Shown here piece after piece: positions 41,579 through 50,448 of a stretch of 64,000 nt of DNA (positions within the stretch are counted from its first letter, which is position 1; every line of letters starts with the position of its first letter). Below the pieces are notes generated by a model. That model saw only the letters and a list, made by a program, of their open reading frames with translations, was not told where the DNA came from and did not search any database. Made by a program: the position numbers and the translations under genes. Source of the DNA: Planctomycetota bacterium (GTDB lineage Bacteria; Planctomycetota; UBA8742; UBA2392); assembly GCA_020638635.1 (NCBI GenBank), contig JACKIE010000012.1, positions 1-64,000 on the forward strand, given 5' to 3'.

Positions 41579-42421
41579 TTACCAGGTGTTCAGGTCCGTA
41601 ATCACTCCGCGCGAAACCATGCTGACGTAGAAGTCGGTAAACGCGACCCAGAACAGGCTGAGCCACGCGAACAGCATGTGACGCTGGTTGTACCAGGTCG
41701 ATTTCTTCCAGATCGTGTAGCGGAACTTGCTGGCGCCGTCGCAGCTGAAGCAGTTGAGCTTGCCGCCGATCAGGTGCCGCCACGAGTGGCAGCCGAAGGT
41801 GTAGCCCGAAAGCAGCGACGCGTTGATCACCAGCACCAGCGTGCCCACCCCGATGCCGAAGCGCCCGTGCTCGTTGAAGAACGCGCGGAACGCGTCGTAC
41901 CACAGGAACACCAGCAGCAGCAGCGCGCCGTACAGCGCGTAGCGGTGCAGGTTCTGGAACAGCAGCAACGCGGTCTCGCCGCGGTACTTCAGCGGCGCGC
42001 CGCCCACGGCGCAGGCGGGCGGCGTCGCGGCGAAGGCGCGATAGTAGGCTTTGCGATAATAATAGCAGGTAAAGCGAAACGCGATCGCCAGACCCGGCAC
42101 AAAGAACGCCGGCGACTGCGGGATGAACTTCGGCCACCAGCGTGGAAACGCGCCCAGCCAGGCGTGACTGAGCGGCACCGCGCCCGGGTAACCGCTCGCC
42201 GGCGTGAACAAGGGAGGTGAACCAGCGGGGCTGATGTAGGCCAGCCCGTGGCCGCTCCAGAAGTAGGTGCCCTGGAAGGCGCGGATCGTGAGGTAGCCGA
42301 AGAACAGGATCAGCCCGCCCGCCGTCAGCACCCAGCCCAGCCACCAGTTGTCGCTGCGGTGCGTGGCGGCAAAGCCGCCCGCGTGGCCACCAACGGACGA
42401 TGCGGACGCGGATGAATTCAT
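41579..42421 (-). CDS. sdhC: Succinate dehydrogenase cytochrome b / membrane anchor subunit
   Basis: This 280-residue membrane protein has about five hydrophobic segments (near 27-49, 108-127, 160-182, 188-210 and 246-268) and histidines in LHRYALYG, GCHSWRHL and NQRHMLFAW that could ligate heme b. Five helices in one subunit fit a type B anchor (SdhC of Bacillus-like complex II), and no sdhD gene follows. Assignment rests on the sdhCAB order and topology more than on strong motifs. It anchors SdhAB and reduces quinone. Confidence 0.85.
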   Translation of the reverse strand: MNSSASASSVGGHAGGFAATHRSDNWWLGWVLTAGGLILFFGYLTIRAFQGTYFWSGHGLAYISPAGSPPLFTPASGYPGAVPLSHAWLGAFPRWWPKFIPQSPAFFVPGLAIAFRFTCYYYRKAYYRAFAATPPACAVGGAPLKYRGETALLLFQNLHRYALYGALLLLVFLWYDAFRAFFNEHGRFGIGVGTLVLVINASLLSGYTFGCHSWRHLIGGKLNCFSCDGASKFRYTIWKKSTWYNQRHMLFAWLSLFWVAFTDFYVSMVSRGVITDLNTW

Positions 42422-42607
42422 GGAAGCAACTCCGGGGGTGACGCGACCCGTTTAATACTCCGCAACCCCCGGCGCAACTGCTGAATCCGCCGTGCGTTGA
42501 ATGTGACTTCGTATCCTGCTTCAGCCTTAGAACGTTCGGAAATTACCGATCACCGCCCGTTGTTCTTTCCGCACCCGGGCGCACAATCGCCCCCGGTTGG
42601 TCAGCCC

Positions 42608-43963
42608 ATGAGCAAGCACCCTGAACTCTCCGTTTCCGAACGCGCCGTCGTGCTGCTGATCGCGGCCGTGCACTTCATCAACATCCTCGACTTCATGATC
42701 GTGATGCCGCTGGGGCCGGAATTCGCCCGCGAGCTCGGCATCTCGACCAACCACATCGGGCTGATCGCCGGCAGCTACACCGCGGCGGCAGCCGTTTCGG
42801 GCGTGGCGGGCAGCTTCTTCCTTGACCGCTTCGACCGCCGCAAGGCGCTGGCGGTCTCGATGTTCGGGCTGGTGCTCGGCACCGCGCTGGCCGGCCTGTC
42901 CTGGAACCTGCCGACGCTGATCGCCGCCCGCGTGGTGGCCGGCCTGTTCGGCGGCCCCGCCACGGCCATCAGCCTCGCGATCATCGCCGACGTCGTGCCC
43001 CGCGAACGCCGCGGCCGCGCCATGGGCACCGTGATGTCGGCCTTCAGCATCGCCAGCATCGCGGGCGTGCCGATCTCGCTGGAGATCGCCCACGCGGCGG
43101 GCTGGCGCGCGCCGTTCTACAGCGTGGCGGCCCTGGGCGCCGCTGTCAGCGCGGCCGCGATCTTCCTGCTGCCGCCGCTGAAGCTGCATCTCAGCCAGGG
43201 CGTCACGCCGCCGGGCTGGGGCATGTTCCGGATGCTGGGCAAGCCGCTGCCGCTGCTGTCGGCGCTGGCGCTGGCTTCCATGGTGACCAGCGCGTTTGCG
43301 GTGATTCCGAACATTCCGGTCTACCTCGAGTTCAACCTGCACTACACCGGCGAAGCGTGGATCCCCGAACTGCTGGCGCGGGTCGGCATCGAATACACGC
43401 CGAGCGTGCTGGGGCCCCTGTACCTGATCGGCGGAACCGTCAGCCTGCTGGTCATCCAGTTCGTCGGCCGTCTGACCGACCGCTTCGGCAGCGCGGCTGT
43501 GAGCTGGGTGGGCGCGCTGCTGACGATCACGGTGATGTACATCTGGTTCATTAATTACCAGCCGCTGCCCTCGTTGCTGCTGTTCGTGTTCTTCATGGGG
43601 GCTATGACGGTACGCGGCGTGCCGGCCCGCACGCTGGACACCAAGGTGCCCATGGCCCACGAGCGCGCGGCCTTCATGTCGATGCAGAGCGCGGTGCAGC
43701 ACACCGTGCTGGCGCTGGCGGCCAGCCTCTCGAGCTTCATCCTGACGGAAAACCCGGACAAGAGCCTGCAGGGCATGCCCGCACTGGGGTTAATCGCGGT
43801 GGTGTTCGCGATCCTGCTGCCCACCTTCATCACGCTGGCCGAGCTGGGGGTGCGCCGCCGCGACGCCAGGCAGCCCGAGTCCCACGCGCTGAAGCCCCCC
43901 ACCGCCGCGGGCATGGGCGCCACCGCGCCCGTGCCAGCGCGAGCGCCGGCCGCGCCGGACTGA
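42608..43963 (+). CDS. Major facilitator superfamily transporter
   Basis: This 451-residue protein has 12 predicted helices. The loop between helices 2 and 3 reads FFLDRFDRRKAL, the MFS signature (G-x-x-x-D-R-x-G-R-R type), and helix 4 reads IAARVVAGLFGGPATA. The second half begins near FRMLGKPLPLLSALALAS. The layout fits drug or sugar-efflux MFS proteins (AraJ/Bcr-like), but the substrate is unknown. The ATG at 42608 starts right before the first helix. Divergent from sdhC. Confidence 0.88.
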   Translation: MSKHPELSVSERAVVLLIAAVHFINILDFMIVMPLGPEFARELGISTNHIGLIAGSYTAAAAVSGVAGSFFLDRFDRRKALAVSMFGLVLGTALAGLSWNLPTLIAARVVAGLFGGPATAISLAIIADVVPRERRGRAMGTVMSAFSIASIAGVPISLEIAHAAGWRAPFYSVAALGAAVSAAAIFLLPPLKLHLSQGVTPPGWGMFRMLGKPLPLLSALALASMVTSAFAVIPNIPVYLEFNLHYTGEAWIPELLARVGIEYTPSVLGPLYLIGGTVSLLVIQFVGRLTDRFGSAAVSWVGALLTITVMYIWFINYQPLPSLLLFVFFMGAMTVRGVPARTLDTKVPMAHERAAFMSMQSAVQHTVLALAASLSSFILTENPDKSLQGMPALGLIAVVFAILLPTFITLAELGVRRRDARQPESHALKPPTAAGMGATAPVPARAPAAPD

Positions 43964-44015
43964 ATTGCGAGACGCATGCCTGCCGCAGGTTGCTATCATG
44001 TTTCAGGAGGCATCC

Positions 44016-44645
44016 ATGGCGTCCAGCAAGTCCATCACCGCAGACAATCCGACCCATGTGGTCGGGCGTGATGGCATGCGGCGCCCGGTACACGATCAGA
44101 TGTCGCTGCAGGACTTCCTGGCGCTGGACTGGCCCGACACGCAGCACTGGGAATTGATCTGGGGGGCACCCGTCTTGACACCCGCGCCGATACCATTTCA
44201 CCAGCACCTCTACTTTGAACTCGGATACTGGATGCGCCGCGAACTCGAGAACAAGCCCGAGTTCATCTTGCTGCCCGATGAAGACGTGCTCCTGCCCGGC
44301 TCAGACAACTACCTGCGTCCGGATATCAACATATTCCGCCGTGCCGAGGTTGACATGGCAAAGGTACCGGTCCGTGCGCTGCCGGCGCTGGTCGTGGAGA
44401 TTCTTTCGCCGTCAACAGGCGGTCGCGACTGGGGCGACAAGAAGATCGCACTCGCGGAAGCGGGAGTGCCGGAGTACTGGATTGCAGACCCGAGCACCGG
44501 CGCGCTTGCGATTCACCTGAATCCTGCCAAGGGTAACTACGAACCGCAGATCATGGACGCCGACGGCTTCCTTGCCAGCCCGTTCTTCGGCCGCCGCCTG
44601 CGCATCCAGTTCGACGGAAAGACCTACCGCGTCGAATCCCGCTGA
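44016..44645 (+). CDS. Uma2 family (DUF820) restriction-endonuclease-like protein
   Basis: This 209-residue protein has the PD-(D/E)xK-like fold pattern of the Uma2 family: WELIWGAPVLTPAPIPFHQ, then LRPDINIFRR, VVEILSPSTGGRDWGDKKIALAEAGVPEYWIADP. The D of RPD, the E of VVEILS and the K of DWGDKK are the candidate catalytic residues. The family is abundant in Cyanobacteria and Planctomycetes; its biological role is unclear. AGGAGG lies five bases before the ATG at 44016, deciding against upstream starts. Confidence 0.88.
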   Translation: MASSKSITADNPTHVVGRDGMRRPVHDQMSLQDFLALDWPDTQHWELIWGAPVLTPAPIPFHQHLYFELGYWMRRELENKPEFILLPDEDVLLPGSDNYLRPDINIFRRAEVDMAKVPVRALPALVVEILSPSTGGRDWGDKKIALAEAGVPEYWIADPSTGALAIHLNPAKGNYEPQIMDADGFLASPFFGRRLRIQFDGKTYRVESR

Positions 44646-44705
44646 TTAAGAGTCCTTGCGTTCCATGAGACGAAAGACATAGTTGCGCCCTTCACGGAGG
44701 TAGTC

Positions 44706-45083
44706 ATGGCGGCGCTGCTGAAGGGTATCCCGGTTCTGCCCGTGGGCGATTTCGGCGCGGCTCTTTCCTTTTATAAGGACAAGCTGGGCTTCGATGAAAC
44801 CTTCCGCGACAACAGCGACGCCCCCGGCTACGTCGGCCTGAAGCGTGACGATGTTGAGGTACACCTGGCCCGCGTGGACGGCGGCCTGGCCCGCACCGTC
44901 GGCGAGCAGACCATGGCGCGCTTCCTGGTAAAGGACGTGGACGGCCTGTTCAGCGAATACAGCAAGCACGGCGGCGTGATCCACCCCAACGGCAAGCTCG
45001 CCGACAAGCCCTGGGGCACCCGCGAGTTCGCCGTGCTGGACCCCACCGGCGTCTGCATCACCTTCTACCGGGACGCGCAGTAG
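44706..45083 (+). CDS. VOC superfamily (glyoxalase/bleomycin-resistance-like) protein
   Basis: This 125-residue protein has paired beta-alpha-beta-beta-beta modules: GIPVLPVGDFGAALSFYKDKLGFDE in the first half and FLVKDVDGLFSEYSKHGGVIHPNGKL, GTREFAVLDPTGVCITFY in the second. The ending resembles bleomycin-resistance-type proteins, which bind drugs rather than catalyse. Metal ligands cannot be assigned reliably. Stands alone; the ABC exporter pair follows. Confidence 0.85.
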   Translation: MAALLKGIPVLPVGDFGAALSFYKDKLGFDETFRDNSDAPGYVGLKRDDVEVHLARVDGGLARTVGEQTMARFLVKDVDGLFSEYSKHGGVIHPNGKLADKPWGTREFAVLDPTGVCITFYRDAQ

Positions 45084-45148
45084 TTGGCTCCAATCCATGC
45101 TGATCTTTGCAGCAGGCGCAACGCGCGCTCGCTGCTATGCTTCCCGCC

Positions 45149-45882
<734 letters not shown>

Positions 45883-45883
<1 letters not shown>

Positions 45884-47592
45884 TGCACCCGGCCCTGCGC
45901 TACCTGGCGTTCCGGCAATCGGCGGGCGGGCTGAAGCACCGGCTGTCGCGCCTGAAAAACCCGCGCTACTTCGTGCCGGCGCTGCTGGCGATCGGCTACT
46001 TCTGGCTGAGTTTCGGCATGCCGGGCCTGGTGACCTCCGTGCGCGACGTCGGCAGCACCGGCGGCTTCGAGCGTTTCCGCTTGTTCATCGGCCCGGGGTT
46101 GGGGCTGATGCTGGCCATGGGCTGGGCCATGGCGCCCTCGCGCCCGGCGCCGGCATTCACGCGCCCGGAGGCCGCGCAGCTTTTCGTGCTGCCCTTCAAG
46201 CGGCGCGACCTGGTTGCCTACCGGCTTCTGCGGCCGCAACTGATCTTCCTGATGATCGGTGGTTTCGCAGCGCTGGGCTCATTGCGCAGCCCTGACCTGA
46301 ACCCGCTGTTCTCAGGCCTGGGTGCGTTCCTGCTGATGAACCTGCTTTCGTTCAACGCCATGGCGGCGGCCTTGGCGGCCAACCGCATGAAAAACGCGCG
46401 CCTGCCCGGCCCGCTGTTGTATGTGCCGTCCATCCTGCTGCTGGCGTGGGTGCTGGTGCCGCCGCTGATCAACTACGTGCGGTTCGCAAGCTACATCCGC
46501 GATAAAGACGCATTGCTCCAGTCGATTCCATTAGTGCTGCTGGAAGGCCTCCCGGGCCGGGTTCACTGGCCCCTGCGGCAGCTTGCGCGCATGATCGGCG
46601 CTTCGGACTGGCTCGCGTTCGCAGGCGGCGCCGGCGCCGTGCTGCTCGCATGCGCCGTGCTATACGGAATCTGCATGCTGCTGGTCGCGCCGTTTGAGGA
46701 ACGCGCGCTGGAACTGGCCGAAACCACCGGCCGCAAGGTTGAGGCCATGCGCCGCGGCGGCGCGTTCGCCGCGATGACCACCAGCCTGAAGAAGACGCGC
46801 AGCACGCGCCTGAAGCTGAAGCCGACGGGCCCGGCTTGGCGCGGTGTGTTCTGGCAGACCTTCGTGGCCGAGTGGCGCATCGGGATGTGGCGGCTGGCGA
46901 TCGCGGTGTCGGTGATCCTGCTGGTGCTGGCGGCGGTGGGCGATCGTATCGCGCACTCGCGCGGCGTGGCGGTGTTCTCGATCGCGCTGTCCGGCGCGAT
47001 GGGCGCCATGCTGCTCATGATGTGCCCGCGCATGATGGCCACCGGCATGCACACAGAGCTGCGCCGCCTGGCGCTCTGGAAAGGCCTGCCGATCACGGGC
47101 TACGCCCTGCTGCGCGGCAAGGTGTGGGCGGGCGCGCTGCTGGCGAGCGTGCCGGGTTTCATCGCTCTGTCGGCCGCGATCATCGCCGCGCTGAGCGTGG
47201 CGAAGTGGGACGAGACGCTGCTGATCCTGGGCGTGTACGCGGCGCTGACGCCGCTGTTGCCGGTCACGGCCGTGATGATGATCGGCCTGGAAAGCGCCGC
47301 CGTGCTGATCATGCCGGCGTGGCTGAGCAGCGCGCACAGCGAGCCGGGTTTCGAGACCATCGGGCGCAATCTGCTGTCGCTGATGGTGCGCATGATCCTG
47401 GGCACGCTGCTCTCGATCATCCCGGGCGGCCTGTTCGCGATCTCCGCCGGCATCGGTTATGCGCTGCACGCACCGGTGCCTGGTCTCGCCATTGGCGGGG
47501 TGGCAGCGGCAGCGGCACTGGCCGGCGAGATGGAACTGCTGCTAATGCTGACCGGCCGCCGCTTCGACACCATGGACGCCACGCCGGAATAG
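45883..47592 (+). CDS. ABC-type exporter permease
   Basis: This 569-residue protein has about 12 hydrophobic segments. The membrane blocks lie at about 28-85, 110-200, 250-270, 340-400 and 430-560, with a basic loop in the middle (KKTRSTRLKLKPTGPAWRGVFW). It shares a stop/start base with the upstream ATPase gene, the usual coupling of ABC-2-type systems. The substrate is unknown. The duplication of two similar membrane halves suggests one protein forming both halves of the pore. Confidence 0.85.
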
Positions 47593-47646
47593 CGGCACCG
47601 GGGTTCGACGTACGCCCTTCGGCTCGCTTCACTCGCACAGTACACC

Positions 47647-47680
47647 ATGAAGAAGCCCGCCTTTCGGCGGGCTTCTTCAT
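47647..47680 (-). terminator. Hairpin at the 3' end of tRNA-Ser(CGA)
   Basis: A perfect 15-bp stem (ATGAAGAAGCCCGCC and complement, loop TTTC) starts on the last base of the genomically encoded CCA. It lies 55 bp after the permease stop, so it can end both convergent transcripts. No clear T-tract. Confidence 0.65.
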
Positions 47681-47682
47681 GG

Positions 47683-47769
47683 CGGAGGGGGGGGGATTCG
47701 AACCCCCGATGCCCTTTCGGACATTTCGGTTTTCGAAACCGACGCGATCAACCACTCTGCCACCCCTCC
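47683..47769 (-). tRNA. tRNA-Ser, anticodon CGA
   Basis: Read on the minus strand, the acceptor strand GGAGGGG (47763-47769) pairs with CCCCTCC (47684-47690), followed by discriminator G and an encoded CCA (47680-47682). The anticodon stem is TCGGT/ACCGA around TTCGAAA, giving CGA, which reads UCG. A long variable arm typical of class II tRNAs and the T-arm GGGGGTTCGAATCCCCC are present. It lies in a row with HU, tadA and a small basic ORF on the same strand. Confidence 0.95.
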
Positions 47770-47776
47770 GGAATTC

Positions 47777-47847
47777 CAAATTTAAAATGCAAAATTCAAA
47801 ACGGCCCGGTGATGCAGCCCCATTTTGAATTTTGCATTTTTCATTTT
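47777..47847. repeat. AT-rich inverted repeat in a GC-rich genome
   Basis: AAAATGCAAAATTCAAAA and CCATTTTGAATTTTGCATTTT are complementary arms around a GC-rich centre (CGGCCCGGTGATGCAGCC). The right side repeats TTTTGAA and TTTTGCA words. Composition contrasts sharply with the neighbours. It separates the small basic ORF from the tRNA. Confidence 0.6.
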
Positions 47848-47855
47848 GAATCGCG

Positions 47856-47960
47856 CTAGCGCGGGTTCGCGGCCTTGCTGGGCTTGCCCTTCTTCAGCCA
47901 ACGGTTGGTGGTCTTGCGGCCCTTGGCCTGGTGACGACGCTTCATCTTTGCCGGCTTCAT
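47856..47960 (-). CDS. 34-residue highly basic protein coupled to tadA
   Basis: The frame begins MKPAKMKRRHQAKGRKTTN and continues RWLKKGKPSKAANPR before TAG. Of 34 residues, 14 are Lys or Arg and none is Asp or Glu. Its ATG overlaps the tadA stop in an ATGA arrangement, and AAAGGA lies six bases upstream inside the tadA end, an excellent ribosome binding site. The composition resembles small ribosomal or RNA-binding proteins (compare bTHX or bS22), but I see no sequence match to either. It is too short for default gene calling. Assignment as a real gene is inferred from coupling, the binding site and composition. Confidence 0.65.
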   Translation of the reverse strand: MKPAKMKRRHQAKGRKTTNRWLKKGKPSKAANPR

Positions 47961-48493
47961 TCCGGATCCTTTCCGCCCCTGCGCGCGATGGTGCCCTCTC
48001 GGCACTCGCGGAAGAAGCTCTTCAACAGTTCGCCTGCTTCCTCGCCCAGAACCCCTGCCTCAAGCTCCGCGCGGTGATTCAGGCGGGCATCCTGTACCAG
48101 ATTGAACAATGTTCCACAAGCCCCGGCCTTTGGGTCACTTGCGCCGTACACCACGCGCTTGACCCGCCCGTTCACGATCGCACCCGCGCACATCGGGCAG
48201 GGCTCAAGCGTGACGTACAGCGTGCACTCGTCCAGGCGCCACTGGCCGCGCGCCTCCGAGGCGGCGGTCATTGCCAGCATCTCCGCGTGTGCGGTCGGGT
48301 CGTTCAAAGTCTCACGCAGGTTGTGACCGCGGCCGATGATGCGCCCCTCGTGCACCACCACGGCGCCGACGGGCACTTCGCCCTTCTCGTAGGCGGAGAT
48401 CGCCTCTTTCAACGCGGCGCGCATGAAGGCGCTGTCGTCGGGCGGGTTCAGGGCCGAGGTCGGGCCACGGAGGTTGTTGGTTTCTGTGGACAT
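47957..48493 (-). CDS. tadA: tRNA adenosine(34) deaminase
   Basis: This 178-residue protein has the cytidine-deaminase-fold zinc site: H-A-E in DPTAHAEMLAM and P-C-P-M-C in LEPCPMCAGAIV. It also has GEVPVGAVVV and YGASDPKAGACGTLFNL, typical of TadA. It converts A34 to inosine in tRNA-Arg(ACG). It is somewhat longer than average at both ends. It lies in a minus-strand run HU, tadA, small basic ORF, tRNA-Ser; its stop overlaps the start of the basic ORF. Confidence 0.93.
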   Translation of the reverse strand: MSTETNNLRGPTSALNPPDDSAFMRAALKEAISAYEKGEVPVGAVVVHEGRIIGRGHNLRETLNDPTAHAEMLAMTAASEARGQWRLDECTLYVTLEPCPMCAGAIVNGRVKRVVYGASDPKAGACGTLFNLVQDARLNHRAELEAGVLGEEAGELLKSFFRECREGTIARRGGKDPE

Positions 48494-48571
48494 ACTGACT
48501 CTGTGGTCCGGATCGACGCATAAACAACGATCCGCGAAGCTTGTGGAATCCTGTGTGGAACTCGCGCGGAT

Positions 48572-49003
48572 TTATCGTTCCGAGTCGGGGTCGGGGTCGC
48601 TGGCGGCTTGGGCGGCCTCAGGCTCCTCGACTGGTATCGGCGCCGGCGCTACGGCGCCCCTGGCGTGGGCGGCACTGGCCGCGAGTTCGGCGGCGAGCTC
48701 GGCCTCGGCGTGGCGGTTGATTTCTTCCTTCATTTTCTTACCCGGCTTGATGGTGACGACGCGTTTTTCGGGCACGCGCACTTCGGCGCCGGTTTTGGGG
48801 TTGCGCGCCTTGCGCGAGCGCCGCACCTTAACCTCGAAAACACCGAAGTCCCGCAATTCCAGCCGGTTACCACGCGCAAGTTCGTTGATCACTTCGTCGA
48901 TGAAGAGTTGAATGATGTCGCGGGTGATAGTTTGCTTCTGGTGAGTGTTCTCCGCGATGCGCAGAACCAGCTCTTTCTTGGTTATCGTGCGACGGGCTGT
49001 CAT
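48572..49003 (-). CDS. HU/IHF family DNA-binding protein with an acidic tail
   Basis: This 143-residue protein has a complete HU fold in residues 1-95 (ITKKELVLRIAENTHQKQT, INELARGNRLELRDFGVFEVKVRRSRKARNPKTG, VVTIKPGKKMKEEIN), with the DNA-binding arm RKARNPKTGAEVRVPEK. HU bends DNA and compacts the nucleoid. The last 45 residues form an Ala/Glu/Pro-rich, Asp-ending tail (PDPDSER) not found in standard HU. First gene of the run with tadA; the AT-rich region upstream probably carries its promoter. Confidence 0.92.
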   Translation of the reverse strand: MTARRTITKKELVLRIAENTHQKQTITRDIIQLFIDEVINELARGNRLELRDFGVFEVKVRRSRKARNPKTGAEVRVPEKRVVTIKPGKKMKEEINRHAEAELAAELAASAAHARGAVAPAPIPVEEPEAAQAASDPDPDSER

Positions 49004-49072
49004 ATCGAACTCACCAAAATGGCGAAGCAGGCGTTGGACAAATTATCCTAAAGCATAGGCTGCACAAGACTT

Positions 49073-49100
49073 AGTGTATCCGATCAACGTAATATTGCAA
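49073..49100 (-). promoter_or_regulatory. Candidate promoter of the HU-tadA run
   Basis: On the minus strand TTGCAA (49095-49100) and TACACT (49073-49078) are separated by 16 bases within an AT-rich 140-bp gap. A second pair, TTGTGC and TAATTT, lies closer to the gene. Prediction only. Confidence 0.35.
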
Positions 49101-49143
49101 GCTGCTTCTTTCACGACAAACCCAACTTCAATCTGGTAAGTCC

Positions 49144-49914
49144 TTGAGTGATCAGCCTTTACAACAATCCAACCAAGCTGAGATTTCCATCTCAGCCGAC
49201 CCGTGGGAGCAATTTCACGACGAGTATCCCATCGGACCCGTGCGCGCCATCCTGTGGATGGCTGCTTTCACCGGCGCGCAAATGGGTGTGCACTGGCTGA
49301 TCGAGAACCATCACTTGACGCCACCTGGCTGGCTGCCCAGCGACGGACCCCAACTCGGGGTGATGCTGGGGTTCACATTCGCGCTGTTGATTTTCTGGAA
49401 GTTCCTGCGCAAGGCGAAGTTACGCACGCTGGGCCTGAGTCTCGAACGCCTGCCCGGCGATCTGAAGTTCTTCGCCCTGGCGGCGCTCGGCATGGGCGCG
49501 TTTTACCTGCTGGCGGCCGGCGTGTACTGGCTGGTGTTGCAGGGAATCGTGGATGAGCCAGACCTGGCTTTCAAAGATCACCTGCGCGGCGCGATTTTCA
49601 AGGACTACAGCTTCTCGTACCTGCTGGGCGTGGTGCTGCTGTTTCCGGTGCTGGAGGAAATCTGGTTCCGCGGCCTGCTGTATCCGCCCCTGCGTGAGCG
49701 CTGGGGACGCTGGATTACCATCGTCGTTTTGTCCCTGCTGTTCGCGTTTGCGCACTCGAACAAGTTTCCGATCAACCAGTTTTTCGGCGGGCTGATTTTT
49801 GCGTGGGCCTTTGAGAAGAGGCGCACACTGGTGGCGCCAATGCTGCTGCACATCCTGGGTAACGGGGCGCTGGCCGTGCTGGGTTGGGCGCTGGTGAAGT
49901 GGCAACTGGTGTAG
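49144..49914 (+). CDS. CPBP family intramembrane metalloprotease
   Basis: This 256-residue protein has about six to eight membrane segments and the Abi/CPBP motifs FPVLEEIWFRGLLYPPLRERWG (E-E-x-x-x-R), FAFAHSNKFPINQFFGGLIFAW (second-motif His) and LLHILGNG. These residues form the metal-binding active site of Rce1-like proteases. The start appears to be TTG at 49144, with no in-frame ATG nearby. In bacteria roles range from bacteriocin self-protection to signalling; here the context does not tell. Confidence 0.88.
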   Translation: MSDQPLQQSNQAEISISADPWEQFHDEYPIGPVRAILWMAAFTGAQMGVHWLIENHHLTPPGWLPSDGPQLGVMLGFTFALLIFWKFLRKAKLRTLGLSLERLPGDLKFFALAALGMGAFYLLAAGVYWLVLQGIVDEPDLAFKDHLRGAIFKDYSFSYLLGVVLLFPVLEEIWFRGLLYPPLRERWGRWITIVVLSLLFAFAHSNKFPINQFFGGLIFAWAFEKRRTLVAPMLLHILGNGALAVLGWALVKWQLV

Positions 49915-49975
49915 TCCCGCGTCGAGTGTCCCGCGTCCCGTGTCAACGTTGTTGGACGCGCCACGCAGGACACCC
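49915..49975. repeat. Repeated CCCGCGTC / GTGTC words between the protease gene and tRNA-Ser
   Basis: The segment reads CCCGCGTCGAGTGT then CCCGCGTCCCGTGTC, two near copies of a 14-15-base unit, followed by CCACGCAGGACACCCG as a partial inverted arm. It belongs to the short-word inverted class. Confidence 0.45.
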
Positions 49976-50045
49976 GTTGCATCTCCCGCCCGTTGACACT
50001 GGTGAAGGGTCAGCTACCTTGCTGCCGCGATCCATCTGTAAACGC

Positions 50046-50285
<240 letters not shown>

Positions 50286-50289
<4 letters not shown>

Positions 50290-50324
50290 TGAAGCGCCCC
50301 GCTTGAAGCGGGGCGTTTCAATGG
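50286..50324 (+). terminator. Terminator hairpin following the displaced tRNA end
   Basis: A 17-bp stem with one G-T pair (CCATTGAAGCGCCCCGC and GCGGGGCGTTTCAATGG) with loop TTGAA begins within the CCA of the second tRNA-end copy. The same CCA-abutting arrangement is seen at tRNA-Ser(CGA). Confidence 0.65.
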
Positions 50325-50448
50325 CGCCCTGCCTGCCCTGTGCTTGTCGAAGGGAGCGAGCGAAGCGAATCGAAGGGCCCGACCCTACCGAGGCCAGTTC
50401 CTCCGTTACCACTGGAATTCCCCCACCACCTTCACGCATTATCTCTGC
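50325..50448. repeat. Spacer with TCGAAGGG-type repeat
   Basis: CTTGTCGAAGGGAGCGAGC, then GAAGCGAATCGAAGGG, lies at about 50342-50378; TCGAAGGG occurs twice and GCGA/GCGAA words repeat. A related element (CCCTTCGGCTCGCTTCACTCGC) lies near 47613. The remaining bases up to the RDD gene show no feature. Confidence 0.4.

Noticed and set aside
39836..42220. Long open frame (794 codons) opposite sdhA and sdhC
   Set aside because: Same cause; it covers two conserved genes and the repeat between them and shows no family motif.
44706..45083. Specific bleomycin resistance gene
   Set aside because: Only the general VOC fold is visible; substrate cannot be read from the sequence.
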